From Propionibacterium sp. (GTDB lineage: Bacteria > Actinomycetota > Actinomycetes > Propionibacteriales > Propionibacteriaceae), in NCBI GenBank assembly GCA_022837595.1, contig JALHFX010000028.1:1-60385 (forward strand): a stretch of 60,385 nucleotides of DNA, read 5' to 3'. Position numbers and translations under genes: made by a program. A model generated the notes under the pieces. The model had not been told where the DNA came from, ran no database searches, and worked only from the letters and a program-made list of their open reading frames with translations. The number at the start of each line of letters is the position of its first letter. The first letter of the stretch is position 1. Below, in pieces: positions 1-9,130 of the stretch.

Positions 1-1
1 C

Positions 2-2614
2 GCAGGCAAGACTCGGGTTGGCGTCGCGGCAATCGCGGAGGCTTTGGAGGACGGCCTGCGATCAGTGGTCGTTGTGCCGAGCTTGGTCTTGGTGAAGCAA
101 TGGCTCTCAACCCTGAGGGAGCTGCTTCTCGGCATTCGGATCAGCGACGATATTCACACACTGGGTTCGTGGCGAGTGCTGGTCACCACCGTTCAGTCCG
201 CCCATCGCAGGCCGGCGCTCGAGCGGGGCGAAGAAGGCCTGCTGGTCGCGGACGAATGCCATCGCTTCGGCGCCGAGGTCTACAGCAGGGCGTTGCGCGG
301 CGAGTACAGCAGGCGGCTGGGGCTGTCAGCGACAATCGGGCGTGACGACAGTGGCGACGAGATCCTCGATGGGTATTTTGGTGGCATTTGCTTCGATCTC
401 GGCTACAACCGCGCTGTGGCCGATGAGCTCATTGCGCCGTTCCGGCTGGCGTTCGCCGCTGTGCCGCTTCGCGAAGATGAGCGCGCTGACTATGAGCAGA
501 TCGACGACGACCTCTATAAAGCCCGACGCAGTCTGATTTCCAAGTACGGATTGCCCGGTGAACCGGTCGCAGAGTACCTCAAACAGGTGCAGCTGCTTGC
601 CAAGGACTACAGCTATGGCGCTGGCGGAGGGCTCGCCCGGCGCTACCTGAAGCGCTTCGCCGATCGGCGTTCGCTGCTGTCAGGCACTCGAATGAAGACC
701 CACGCGTTGGCCGCGTTGTCCGGCATCATCCGCGAGTCAGCGGGCACGATCGTGTTCACGCAGACGGTCGATGCCAGCCAGACGGTGGCGGAGGTACTGG
801 AGGCCACCGGCTGCGAGGCCGCCGCGCTTCACTCGGAACTCAATGCTGACCAGCGGGAAGAACGTCTCGAACTGTTCCGCGATGGATCAGTACCGGCGAT
901 TTCCGCGCCTAAAATACTCGACGAAGGGGTCGACGTACCAGAAGCCGACCTCGGCATCGTGCTGTCAACCAACCGCAGCCGACGTCAAATGATCCAACGA
1001 TTGGGCCGGGTATTGCGGCGAAGCCCCGGCAAGCAAGCGCGCTTTCTCGTCCTCTATGCGAAGAACACCATCGAAGACCCATATGCCCAAGACCATCTGC
1101 CCGACTTCTACGAACTCGCCATACCCTCAGCGACGGCGCATGCGCGATTCGATCTCGAGCGCGATGGCGAAACTGACCGGCTGTTCGAGTTCTTGGCCAC
1201 TGGCGAGATCGGCTCACCACCGGAATTCGATACAGTGGATGCCGCTGGAGACCGGCGGCCCGACCCCAGCCACGAGTCGCCGCCGCCTGAACGCCGTGTC
1301 AAATCCCGATCGACAGTCCTGGCGTCTCCAGGTTCAGATCAGCTACCGTTCAGCGACGACATCGTCCATGACTATCTGCAGACGATTGGCCGCTACCCGC
1401 TGCTGTCCGCGAGTGATGAGGTATTGCTGAACGAACAGATCGAGGCGGGGCTGTATGCCCAGTATCTCTTGGAGAACGGCCGGTCTCCCCGATTTCCCAT
1501 CCCGGAACTCGAATCGGTGGCTCGAGCAGGCCGCCGGGCCAAGCACTCGATGATCACCAGTAACCTGCGGTTGGTCGTGTCGATCGCGAAACGCTTCACG
1601 GCTAACGGAATGGAGTTCATCGACCTGATCCACGAAGGGAACCTCGGTCTCATCCACGCGGTCGAGAAGTTCGATTACCGCAAGGGTTTCAAATTCTCCA
1701 CCTATGCGACCTGGTGGATCAAACAGGCGATCACCAGAGCACTCGCCGATCAAGGCAGCCTGATCCGGATGCCGGTGCATTTTGTCGAGAAGACCGGAGT
1801 CGCCGACCGATTGCGAAGCAGAGCAGGCCTGTCCTGGCCACAGTTCGTTCGACAGCATCCCGACGGCCTGTCCGACGAGCAGATCAGCGCTGCGGAACTG
1901 GCGCGGATGGGGCAGTTGATGCGCCCATTCGACAGCATCGATTCGATCGTCGAAGACGGCGCCCAAGACTGTTTCGTGATGACGCCGCTGACCGGTGAGG
2001 TCAGTGATACGCACGCAGATCTCGTGGAACGGATGCATATCGCAGACCGCCTCGCTAGAACACTGGGTGTGCTGCACGCTGAGAACCCTCGCATCGCTTT
2101 CGTACTGCGCTGCCGATTCGGCCTGCAAACCGGGGAAGAAGAGACACTCGAGGTGATCAGCAAACGGTTGGGAGTGACCAGGGAACGCGTCCGTCAACTC
2201 GAACGCCAGGGAATCGAGCGCTGCCGTGAGATCGCTGAACAACCGGTAGCTGTCGAACCAGTGCGGTCCATGAAGGTCCAGAAGAAGAAACGGAACGCAG
2301 CCGCCAAACCAGGCAAGCCAGCGTCTGGGGTCAAGACTAGGCCTGCACGCATCGGATCGCCGATGCCAACACCGAGCACGACGGCTGCACGCGCGAAGGC
2401 ACCCAGGCGAGGGCTGGGCCCCTTGTGGCAGGGCTGGGAACAACGACTAGAGCATCCGACACCAGCGAGTCCGACGAGTACCCCGCTCAGCACTACTCGA
2501 TACCGCGCTCGCAGAGGCTTCATTGATGCCCAGTCAAGTACCAAGAGTCAGCCACAACCCGGCACATACCGGCCCAAGAGAGCCGCCGTCGACCTCTCGC
2601 TGACTAGGGAATAA
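2..2614 (+). CDS. SF2 helicase fused to sigma-70 factor (5' partial)
   Basis: The frame is open from the left edge, where AGKTR looks like the end of a Walker A motif, so the true start is outside the window. Nucleotides 2-1100 encode an SF2 helicase: DECH Walker B near 250, SAT motif III near 325, a helicase-C domain from about 735 and a motif VI-like run QRLGRVLRR near 1000. A linker follows, and about 1345-2250 encode a sigma-70 factor: a region 1.2-like helix, region 2 (NLRLVVSIAKRF, EGNLGLIHAVEKFDY, FSTYATWWIKQAI) and a region 4 HTH (LGVTRERVRQLE). The last roughly 100 residues are basic, Pro/Ser/Thr-rich and low in complexity. The reading frame has no stop between helicase and sigma parts, so this is one polypeptide. 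Sigma region 3 is divergent. It probably acts on the nucleoid with RNA polymerase; which promoters or DNA it targets is unknown. Confidence 0.85.
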   Translation, partial: AGKTRVGVAAIAEALEDGLRSVVVVPSLVLVKQWLSTLRELLLGIRISDDIHTLGSWRVLVTTVQSAHRRPALERGEEGLLVADECHRFGAEVYSRALRGEYSRRLGLSATIGRDDSGDEILDGYFGGICFDLGYNRAVADELIAPFRLAFAAVPLREDERADYEQIDDDLYKARRSLISKYGLPGEPVAEYLKQVQLLAKDYSYGAGGGLARRYLKRFADRRSLLSGTRMKTHALAALSGIIRESAGTIVFTQTVDASQTVAEVLEATGCEAAALHSELNADQREERLELFRDGSVPAISAPKILDEGVDVPEADLGIVLSTNRSRRQMIQRLGRVLRRSPGKQARFLVLYAKNTIEDPYAQDHLPDFYELAIPSATAHARFDLERDGETDRLFEFLATGEIGSPPEFDTVDAAGDRRPDPSHESPPPERRVKSRSTVLASPGSDQLPFSDDIVHDYLQTIGRYPLLSASDEVLLNEQIEAGLYAQYLLENGRSPRFPIPELESVARAGRRAKHSMITSNLRLVVSIAKRFTANGMEFIDLIHEGNLGLIHAVEKFDYRKGFKFSTYATWWIKQAITRALADQGSLIRMPVHFVEKTGVADRLRSRAGLSWPQFVRQHPDGLSDEQISAAELARMGQLMRPFDSIDSIVEDGAQDCFVMTPLTGEVSDTHADLVERMHIADRLARTLGVLHAENPRIAFVLRCRFGLQTGEEETLEVISKRLGVTRERVRQLERQGIERCREIAEQPVAVEPVRSMKVQKKKRNAAAKPGKPASGVKTRPARIGSPMPTPSTTAARAKAPRRGLGPLWQGWEQRLEHPTPASPTSTPLSTTRYRARRGFIDAQSSTKSQPQPGTYRPKRAAVDLSLTRE

Positions 2615-2640
2615 ACTCGCAAAGAGGTGACCACAAACAC

Positions 2641-2669
2641 TTGTATTCGTTGTTTTATTCGATTAAAAT
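2641..2669 (+). promoter_or_regulatory. Leaderless promoter of DUF222-HNH gene
   Basis: TTGTAT at 2641-2646 and TAAAAT at 2664-2669 are separated by 17 bp. The ATG at 2676 follows the -10 box by 6 nt, so the transcript would start at or next to the start codon and carry no ribosome binding site. Confidence 0.6.
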
Positions 2670-2675
2670 CGTCAT

Positions 2676-4052
2676 ATGGACCACCCCAACCGAAACCCCT
2701 GGGAAGTCGCGGACGACCCGTCGCTGACCACGCCGAAGACCAGTGCAGACGCACTGCGCGCTCTGGATCACGCCCACCAGCAGATCGTCGCAGGCGAGGT
2801 CGCCGAGTTGATCGCAATCACATCCGCTGCCGACTTGTGGGAGGTCGACAAGACGGTGGTGGCTGAGGGCATGGAAAGACTGCTGACCCCTGGCCACGAC
2901 GGCACGCCGAGCGTCGGAGAATTCCTCGCCTTGGAGATCGGGCCGCTGCTGGGTATCTCTGCGACATCGGCTCTCGCTCGTATCGGCGAAGCCCTCGATC
3001 TGCGCACCCGGCACCCCAGACTGTGGGATGCCGTGATCTGTGGAAAAGCTCGGGTCTGGCAAGCAACGAGGATTTGCCTCGAGTGCGCCCACCTACCGCT
3101 CGAAGCCGTATTGAAGGTCGATCACGCTATCGGCGGCAGCGTCGGCATGTTGCCGTTCTCACGCGTCATGAGCGCACTGCCTGGCCAAATCACCGCGGCC
3201 GATACCGACCTTGCTCGCCGACGAGCCGAAGCCCAGCGGGAATCGCGGCACATCCGGGTATCGAAGATCGAAAACGGCTCAGTCGGAATCTGGGGCATTG
3301 TCAACCCCGTCGACGGGATCAGATTCGATCACGTCCTCACCGAAGTAGCGAAGACGCTACCCACTCAGTCCGATACGCCTCCAAGCAACGACCTCGACCG
3401 ACGCCGCGCAGCTGCGTTCGGGATCATCGCCCAGGACGCCTTCCGTAAGCTGCACTCCGAGCAGCCGCTTCTCGACCTGTCGCCACTGGATGCGCCTGAA
3501 TTAGCCACGCCACCGGCGTCCAACCCGATGCTGTGCACCCTGGTCGTCCACATGTCAGCCGATGATCCCGCCGTCGCGCCCACGTCCGATGCTGCCACCG
3601 GTGTCGCCCGGGTCGAAGGCTGGGGGCCACTGCTCACCCAGCAGCTTCCCGAATTCCTTCGTGGAGCCAAGGTCAGCGTCCGCCCCATCATCGACCCCGC
3701 AGGCATTCGCCCAGTCGACGCCTATGAGACTCCAGCCAAGATGCGGTTCGCGATCGAACAACGCAACCCGGTCGACGTTTTCCCCTACGGAACCGCGAAA
3801 GCCGGCCGCTGCGACATGGATCACACCGTTCCGTACCAGAGCGGCAGACCCGCGCAAACCCACCCAGGAAACCTTGGTCCGCTGTCCAGACGAGCGCACC
3901 GGGCGAAAACCCACAGCAAGTGGGAATTGGAGCAACCTCGGCCAGGTGTCTTCTGCTGGACCTCACCTCACGGCTACCAATATGTGGTGTCGGCAGCCGG
4001 CACCACGCGAATCACAGCGCCCGAAGTCGCTCTCAGCGCGGTAGCGGTGTGA
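2676..4052 (+). CDS. DUF222 / HNH endonuclease-domain protein (13E12 type)
   Basis: A 458-residue protein with the actinobacterial DUF222 domain: helical residues about 30-330, including the run LGISATSALARIGEALDL. The C-terminal HNH domain contains CDMDHTVPYQSGRPAQTHPGNL-like spacing, with D-H and N as metal/catalytic candidates around residues 375-410, followed by HSKWELEQPRPGVFCWTSPHG. This family is the 13E12 repeat family, often multi-copy in actinobacteria, and its function is not established; mobility or DNA repair roles have been suggested. The ATG is chosen because a good promoter ends 6 nt before it. The 3' end overlaps the convergent activase gene by 20 nt. Confidence 0.85.
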   Translation: MDHPNRNPWEVADDPSLTTPKTSADALRALDHAHQQIVAGEVAELIAITSAADLWEVDKTVVAEGMERLLTPGHDGTPSVGEFLALEIGPLLGISATSALARIGEALDLRTRHPRLWDAVICGKARVWQATRICLECAHLPLEAVLKVDHAIGGSVGMLPFSRVMSALPGQITAADTDLARRRAEAQRESRHIRVSKIENGSVGIWGIVNPVDGIRFDHVLTEVAKTLPTQSDTPPSNDLDRRRAAAFGIIAQDAFRKLHSEQPLLDLSPLDAPELATPPASNPMLCTLVVHMSADDPAVAPTSDAATGVARVEGWGPLLTQQLPEFLRGAKVSVRPIIDPAGIRPVDAYETPAKMRFAIEQRNPVDVFPYGTAKAGRCDMDHTVPYQSGRPAQTHPGNLGPLSRRAHRAKTHSKWELEQPRPGVFCWTSPHGYQYVVSAAGTTRITAPEVALSAVAV

Positions 4053-7000
4053 TCCCAAGCGGAATCGGACCACCTGAAGAGTTACCCACGGCGCAGGCGC
4101 CGACGAGCTTCTGTGCGGTCTTGATCTCGCGTGAAGTCGGCTCGAACTCTGAATCGTCATCAGTCCAGGTCGTCAGCGTGCCGGCGTTCTTGTGCGCGGT
4201 GGCGACCATCAACTTGATGCGGTTCAGCTGATTGACCTCGGAGGCACCCGGATCGTAGTCGATCGAGACCACGTTAGCGGTCGGATACTGCCGCCTCAGT
4301 TCAGCGAAAATACCTCGTCCGACAACGTGGTTCGGCAGACAGGCGAACGGCTGCGCGACGATGATATTGGGCGTTCCGTGCTGGATCAGCTCGATCATCT
4401 CGCCGACCAGCAGCCAGCCCTCACCGGCATTAGTACCGAGCGAGATAACCGTCTGGGCTTTCTCAGCCAGCTTGTCGATCGTCTCGGGCACATCGAATTT
4501 TCCGCCCGTAGCGGCCAACGCCTTGCGCATCGGGCGCTCATACTGCTCGATCGCCCAGATACCAACCTTGGTGCCGAGGCGCCCCTTCTTCGACCCCATA
4601 CCGAAGGTGTCGTATTTGTAATCGGCGGTGTACATCCCTTGCAGGAAGAACGCGGACAGGCCGGGGAGTACCGCTTCGCAGCCTTCTTCCTCGATCACCC
4701 GCACGGCGTCATTGTTGGCGTCCGGCTGGAACTTGACGAGAATCTCGCCCACCACCCCGACGCGGGGCTTACGTGGGATATCCAGCAGCGGCAACTCGTC
4801 GAACTCGGCCACGATTTGGTTCACCAGCCAGCTATAGCCGACGCGCCTATTCAAAGTCGGCGACCAACCGCCGTTACTGAAGAACTCCCGGGTGATTGCG
4901 TCCCAACGGCGATACAGCTGCATCGCGGAGCCCTCGTCCCGCTCATAGGGACGCACTCTCAGCAGAACATTCTGCAGCAGGTCACCGAGCACCAAGCCCT
5001 GGATCCCCCGATGCACCAGACCGGCGCTGATCTTGAAGCCGGGATTGTTTTCCAAACCCTGCGCGCTCACCGCGAGCACCGGCACCTGCGGGTAACCCGC
5101 ATCCTTCAAGCCCTTGCGGAGCAGGCCGACATAGTTCGTGGCCCGGCACATGCCGCCTGTCTGTGAGATGGCGACTGTCGAGTTATCGGGGTCAGCCCCG
5201 CCCTCGACGAACTTATTGATCAGCTGACCGATCACCATGATCGCCGGATAACAGGCGTCATTGTGCACATGCCGCAAACCACATTCGATGTCCGCGGCAG
5301 AGGCGTGCTCGAGCACCTCGGCGTTGATACCCGAGCGCCGCAGCACGGGCTCCAGCATTCGGAAATGGATCGGCGCCATCTGCGGCACATAGACCGTATG
5401 GGTCTTGCGTTCGGCCAACCCATAGACCGGGTTCGGGCCGGTGGTATCGATCTCGGTACTCGGGTCGAAAGCCGGACGCTCCTTGGTCGCCGCCTGCAGC
5501 GAACGCAACCGGATCTTCGCGGCACCCAGGTTCGAGACCTCGTCGATCTTCAGCACGGTGTAGACATCACCGACCCGCTCCAGGATTTCTTGCACCTGGT
5601 CGGTGGTCACCGCGTCGAGACCACAGCCGAAGCTGTTGAGCTGCACGATATTGAGATCAGGTTCGGTGCCGACCTGCGCAGCGGCCTCGTAGAGACGCGT
5701 GTGGTAGGTCCACTGATCGCGCACCCGAAGTGGACGAGCCATTTGGCTAGTAGTCATGCCATTGGTCAGAGAGTCTTCGCTGAGGACCGCCATACCCAAA
5801 GTGGTGATCATCTCGGGCACGCCATGGTTGATCTCAGGGATGCCCTTCTCACGCATATATTGCAGAGCCCGGTCGCCTTCGGCCTTGATGTCGGCATGGA
5901 CCTGATCAAGTTCGGCGTAACCGGCCGCGACAGCACCCTTGGCCTCAGCCAGGCTGACATCCCAGTCGGCGAAGATCTCGACGATTCGTTCGGCCAGTTT
6001 GTCGGGATTGTTCAGGTTCACGAACGGGTCGAGGAATCTGACCCCCGGCTCACGCAACCGCTCGACATTCTTCTCGAGCACCTGCGGATAGAAGGCCACG
6101 ATAGGACAGTTGAAGTTATTGTCGGCATCCTGGAACTGCTTGCGCTCAAAGTTGACGCAGGGCATGAAGATCGTCTTGATGCCCTTGTCGAGTAGCCATT
6201 CGATGTGGCCGTGAGCGATCTTCGCGGGGTAGCAGACGTTCTCCGACGGAATCGACTCCATACCGGTCTGGAAGAGATCGTGAGAGCTTCGTCCCGAGAT
6301 GACGACCTTGAAACCGAGCTGGGTGAGAATGGTGAACCACAACGGGTAGTCCTCATAAATACCCAATGCTCGCGGGATACCGATCTCGCCTCGAGTCGCC
6401 TTGGCATCGGTTAACCGGCGATAACCGAAGATCCGCTTGTATTTGAAGTCATAGAGCAGCCGAGCACCGTCGTCGAAATTGGTGATCGTCAGCTTGCAGT
6501 GGTTCTGGCAGAGCTGGCAGGTGCGCTGCGAACTGGTGACCGTGAAGCCGTCCAGGTTGCGCTCCATCATCGCCGAGACCGCGCCGGGCTCATAGTGCAT
6601 TTTGGCGGTCAGTGCAGCCCCGTAAGCACCCATCAGCCCCGAGATATTGGGACGCACGACCTCAATACCGGTCTGCAACTCGAATGCCCGCAGCACCGCG
6701 TCATTGAGGAAGGTACCGCCCTGAACCACGACCTTGTCGCCGAGTTCGCCGCTGTCACGTAGCTTCATCACCTTGTAGAGCGCGTTACGGACCACCGAAT
6801 AGCTCAGCCCGGCCGAGATATCGCCAATACTGGCGCCCTCTTTCTGGGCCTGTTTCACCGAAGAGTTCATGAAGACGGTGCAGCGGCTGCCCAGATCGAC
6901 CGGTGCTTGGGATTCGAGACCGACCTTCGCGAAACTGCGGACGTCGGTATTCATTGTCTGGGCGAATGTCTGCAAGAACGAACCACAACCGGCCGAGCAG

Positions 7001-8322
7001 GCCTCATTCACCGAGATCGAGTCGACAGCATCATTGCGGATCTTGATGAACTTCATATCCTGCCCACCGATATCCAGCAGACTGGTCACCCCCGGGCAGA
7101 CCTGCGACGCGGCGCGGTAATGCGCCATCGTCTCGATCTCCCCCTCATCGGCGTGCAATGCAGCCTTCACAAGGTCTTCGCCGTAACCGGTGACGCAGGA
7201 CCGTGCGATGAAGGCGCCTTCGGGCAGAGCACCGATGACATCGCGGGCGATCTTGACCGCAGCCGTCACCGGGTCGCCCTGATTCGAGCCGTAGGTCGAG
7301 TGGACGATCGTGCCATCGGCGTCCAGGACCACCGATTTGATGGTGGTCGAGCCGGCATCGATACCCAACCAGACAGGGCCGCAGACACCCTCGAGACTGC
7401 CCTGCGGGATGGTTGCCTTGGCATGCCGGGTCTCGAACTCTTGACGCTCCGACTCCGATAAGAAGAGCGGTCGCATGGTGCGCGTTGTCATCACTGTCTG
7501 ATTCGCGCTAGCAAGCTCGCTTGCAAGATGAGGCAGGCTCAATGCCGGGCCTTGCGCACTCATGGCAGCACCGAGAGCCACATAAAGCTGTCCGTTGTCA
7601 GGGTTCACGAACTCGTCTACATTGCTCTCCAGCGCCCGGACGAAAGCCGCGCGCAGCTCGGACAAGAAATGCAGCGGCCCACCGAGGAAGATGACCTTGC
7701 CACGGATCGGCCGTCCGCAGGCTAAGCCGGCCACGGATTGGGTGGCAACCGCCTGGAAGACCGAGGCCGCGATATCGCTATGTGCTGCACCCTGGTTGAG
7801 CAAAGGCTGCACATCGGACTTCGCGAAAACACCGCAACGCGAGGCAATCGGATAGAGGTTTTCGTATTCGGCAGCAAGCTCGTTGAGACCGATCGCGTCC
7901 ACCTTCAGCAGTGTGGCCATCTGGTCGATGAAAGCGCCAGTCCCGCCGGCGCAAGTGCCATTCATCCGCTGTTCGGGCACCGGATGCAAATAAGTGATCT
8001 TGGCGTCCTCGCCACCGAGTTCGATCATCACATCTACCTCGGGATTGAGCCGCTCGATAGCTGCGGTCGAGGCTATAACCTCTTGAACGAACTGCACGCC
8101 CATCAACTTGGCGACTCCCAGCCCGCCAGAGCCGGTCATCGCGACGCAAACGGGATCTCTGGGGAACTGCTTCTCGATATCGCGCAGCAGACTGGCGAGC
8201 TCGCCGCGCACATCCGCATTATGCCGTCGGTAGTCGCTGAACAGAATCCGTTCGCCGTCGGTCACCACAGCCTTGACCGTGGTCGAACCTACGTCGAGTC
8301 CCAAAGACAATGTTTTCTTCAT
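4033..8322 (-). CDS. Double-domain 2-hydroxyacyl-CoA dehydratase activase-like protein
   Basis: About 1,429 residues. Two ASKHA ATPase domains of the BadF/BadG/HgdC type lie in tandem: GLDVGSTTVKAVVT with NGTCAGGTGAFIDQMA in the first (about 1-280) and GIDAGSTTIKSVVL with NEACSAGCGSFLQ in the second (about 315-580). A CxxCxxxC segment (CQLCQNHCK, about residue 610) begins a DUF2229 / HgdB-like part with further conserved cysteines (NVCYPAK, PCVNFE, NDACYPAI, GGMCRATN). Family knowledge: such proteins use ATP to drive electrons through Fe-S clusters to very low-potential reductions; the substrate of this long form is unknown. ATG 8322 is preferred over ATG 8334 because AAGGACGAG, a good ribosome binding site, lies just upstream of it. 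Two TetR-type operators lie in its promoter. Expected to be an oxygen-sensitive cytoplasmic enzyme. Confidence 0.85.
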   Translation of the reverse strand: MKKTLSLGLDVGSTTVKAVVTDGERILFSDYRRHNADVRGELASLLRDIEKQFPRDPVCVAMTGSGGLGVAKLMGVQFVQEVIASTAAIERLNPEVDVMIELGGEDAKITYLHPVPEQRMNGTCAGGTGAFIDQMATLLKVDAIGLNELAAEYENLYPIASRCGVFAKSDVQPLLNQGAAHSDIAASVFQAVATQSVAGLACGRPIRGKVIFLGGPLHFLSELRAAFVRALESNVDEFVNPDNGQLYVALGAAMSAQGPALSLPHLASELASANQTVMTTRTMRPLFLSESERQEFETRHAKATIPQGSLEGVCGPVWLGIDAGSTTIKSVVLDADGTIVHSTYGSNQGDPVTAAVKIARDVIGALPEGAFIARSCVTGYGEDLVKAALHADEGEIETMAHYRAASQVCPGVTSLLDIGGQDMKFIKIRNDAVDSISVNEACSAGCGSFLQTFAQTMNTDVRSFAKVGLESQAPVDLGSRCTVFMNSSVKQAQKEGASIGDISAGLSYSVVRNALYKVMKLRDSGELGDKVVVQGGTFLNDAVLRAFELQTGIEVVRPNISGLMGAYGAALTAKMHYEPGAVSAMMERNLDGFTVTSSQRTCQLCQNHCKLTITNFDDGARLLYDFKYKRIFGYRRLTDAKATRGEIGIPRALGIYEDYPLWFTILTQLGFKVVISGRSSHDLFQTGMESIPSENVCYPAKIAHGHIEWLLDKGIKTIFMPCVNFERKQFQDADNNFNCPIVAFYPQVLEKNVERLREPGVRFLDPFVNLNNPDKLAERIVEIFADWDVSLAEAKGAVAAGYAELDQVHADIKAEGDRALQYMREKGIPEINHGVPEMITTLGMAVLSEDSLTNGMTTSQMARPLRVRDQWTYHTRLYEAAAQVGTEPDLNIVQLNSFGCGLDAVTTDQVQEILERVGDVYTVLKIDEVSNLGAAKIRLRSLQAATKERPAFDPSTEIDTTGPNPVYGLAERKTHTVYVPQMAPIHFRMLEPVLRRSGINAEVLEHASAADIECGLRHVHNDACYPAIMVIGQLINKFVEGGADPDNSTVAISQTGGMCRATNYVGLLRKGLKDAGYPQVPVLAVSAQGLENNPGFKISAGLVHRGIQGLVLGDLLQNVLLRVRPYERDEGSAMQLYRRWDAITREFFSNGGWSPTLNRRVGYSWLVNQIVAEFDELPLLDIPRKPRVGVVGEILVKFQPDANNDAVRVIEEEGCEAVLPGLSAFFLQGMYTADYKYDTFGMGSKKGRLGTKVGIWAIEQYERPMRKALAATGGKFDVPETIDKLAEKAQTVISLGTNAGEGWLLVGEMIELIQHGTPNIIVAQPFACLPNHVVGRGIFAELRRQYPTANVVSIDYDPGASEVNQLNRIKLMVATAHKNAGTLTTWTDDDSEFEPTSREIKTAQKLVGACAVGNSSGGPIPLGITPLPR

Positions 8323-8348
8323 CTCGTCCTTCATGAGCTCGGTGCGAC

Positions 8349-8362
8349 AGAACGCTCATTCT
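8349..8362. promoter_or_regulatory. TetR-type operator copy 2 (imperfect palindrome)
   Basis: AGAACGCTCATTCT differs from the perfect palindrome at 8387-8400 by the central bases and one arm base. It lies downstream of the proposed activase transcription start, between the promoter and the gene, where a bound repressor would block transcription. Confidence 0.5.
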
Positions 8363-8386
8363 GTTCGTCCGTCCACGGTAACCCAC

Positions 8387-8400
8387 AGAACGATCGTTCT
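8387..8400. promoter_or_regulatory. TetR-type operator copy 1 (perfect 14-bp palindrome)
   Basis: AGAACGATCGTTCT is perfectly self-complementary. On the minus strand it lies between a possible -35 (TTGGAG, 8404-8399) and a possible -10 (TACCGT, 8380-8375) for the activase gene. Its centre is 38 bp from that of the second copy. The adjacent divergent TetR gene is the natural candidate to bind it. Confidence 0.55.
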
Positions 8401-8493
8401 CCAATCTGGTCCCCTTGGCGCACCCTTAATCGAGGACTCAAGCGGTTGACATTCGATTCTGACCCGGAGGCGTCCCTGACTGTGCTGGAAGCT

Positions 8494-8499
8494 TATGGT
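8494..8499 (+). promoter_or_regulatory. -10 box of leaderless TetR gene
   Basis: TATGGT sits 6 nt before the GTG start at 8506. A TTGACA at 8446 is too far away to be its -35. Confidence 0.4.
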
Positions 8500-8505
8500 T
8501 AATCT

Positions 8506-9099
8506 GTGCGCGAGAAGACGACGAGCAAAGCTGCCATCATCGAAGCGGCAGCGCTGCTCATCCGAAAACATGGCGTGCAGGGGATGTCGCTCGCTCAGGT
8601 CGTCGCTCAATCCGGCACCTCGGTTGGTGCCATCTATCATCATTTCGGCAGCAAGAATGGGGTGGTCGTCGAGATCGCCAGGGCAGCGATCGCGATTCCG
8701 CTGATGGCCCTGGAGGAGTGGTTCGGCGACCCGGCGTCCCCCGCTCAGTTAGCCCGCTACGCGATGAGCGCTCTCGAAGTCAGCCCGGAACTCGGTGAGC
8801 TGCTGGCCCAACTGGGCGCCGGCGCAATCACCGATGACGAGCTCGGCCACCAGCTGCAGGCCGAGTTCTCGGTGCTGCGCGATTCCGTCGAGACGACCAT
8901 GCAAGCCTGGGCCAAGATGAACCAGGTCGCCCCGGCCCGCATCGAGGGCTATAGCCAGTTACTCGTCGGTCTCACCTTGGGATACGCCTCGCAGCGCGTC
9001 CTGGTCGACGGCTTCGACGAGAAGCGCTATCTGACGCAGGCAGTCGCGCTACTGGAGTTGCCCGAAGAAACACCCGAACGCGAAGCAGCCGACCTCTAG
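8506..9099 (+). CDS. TetR-family transcriptional regulator
   Basis: A 197-residue regulator. The N-terminal HTH (residues about 8-55) shows the TetR pattern: TSKAAIIEAAALLIRKHGVQ, then LAQVVAQSGTSVGAIYHHFGSK. The C-terminal ligand domain is helical and not assignable to a subfamily. It starts with GTG without a clear ribosome binding site but with a TANNNT box 6 nt upstream. It is divergent from the dehydratase activase-like gene, whose promoter carries two similar 14-bp palindromes, so the likely role is ligand-relieved repression of that gene, perhaps by an acyl-CoA or related metabolite (inference). Confidence 0.85.
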   Translation: MREKTTSKAAIIEAAALLIRKHGVQGMSLAQVVAQSGTSVGAIYHHFGSKNGVVVEIARAAIAIPLMALEEWFGDPASPAQLARYAMSALEVSPELGELLAQLGAGAITDDELGHQLQAEFSVLRDSVETTMQAWAKMNQVAPARIEGYSQLLVGLTLGYASQRVLVDGFDEKRYLTQAVALLELPEETPEREAADL

Positions 9100-9130
9100 T
9101 CACCCCACCATTCACTATTCACTTCGCTAT

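Noticed and set aside
8446..8451. TTGACA as -35 of the TetR gene
   Set aside because: No -10 at 16-19 bp; the TATGGT box near the start codon is 42 bp away.
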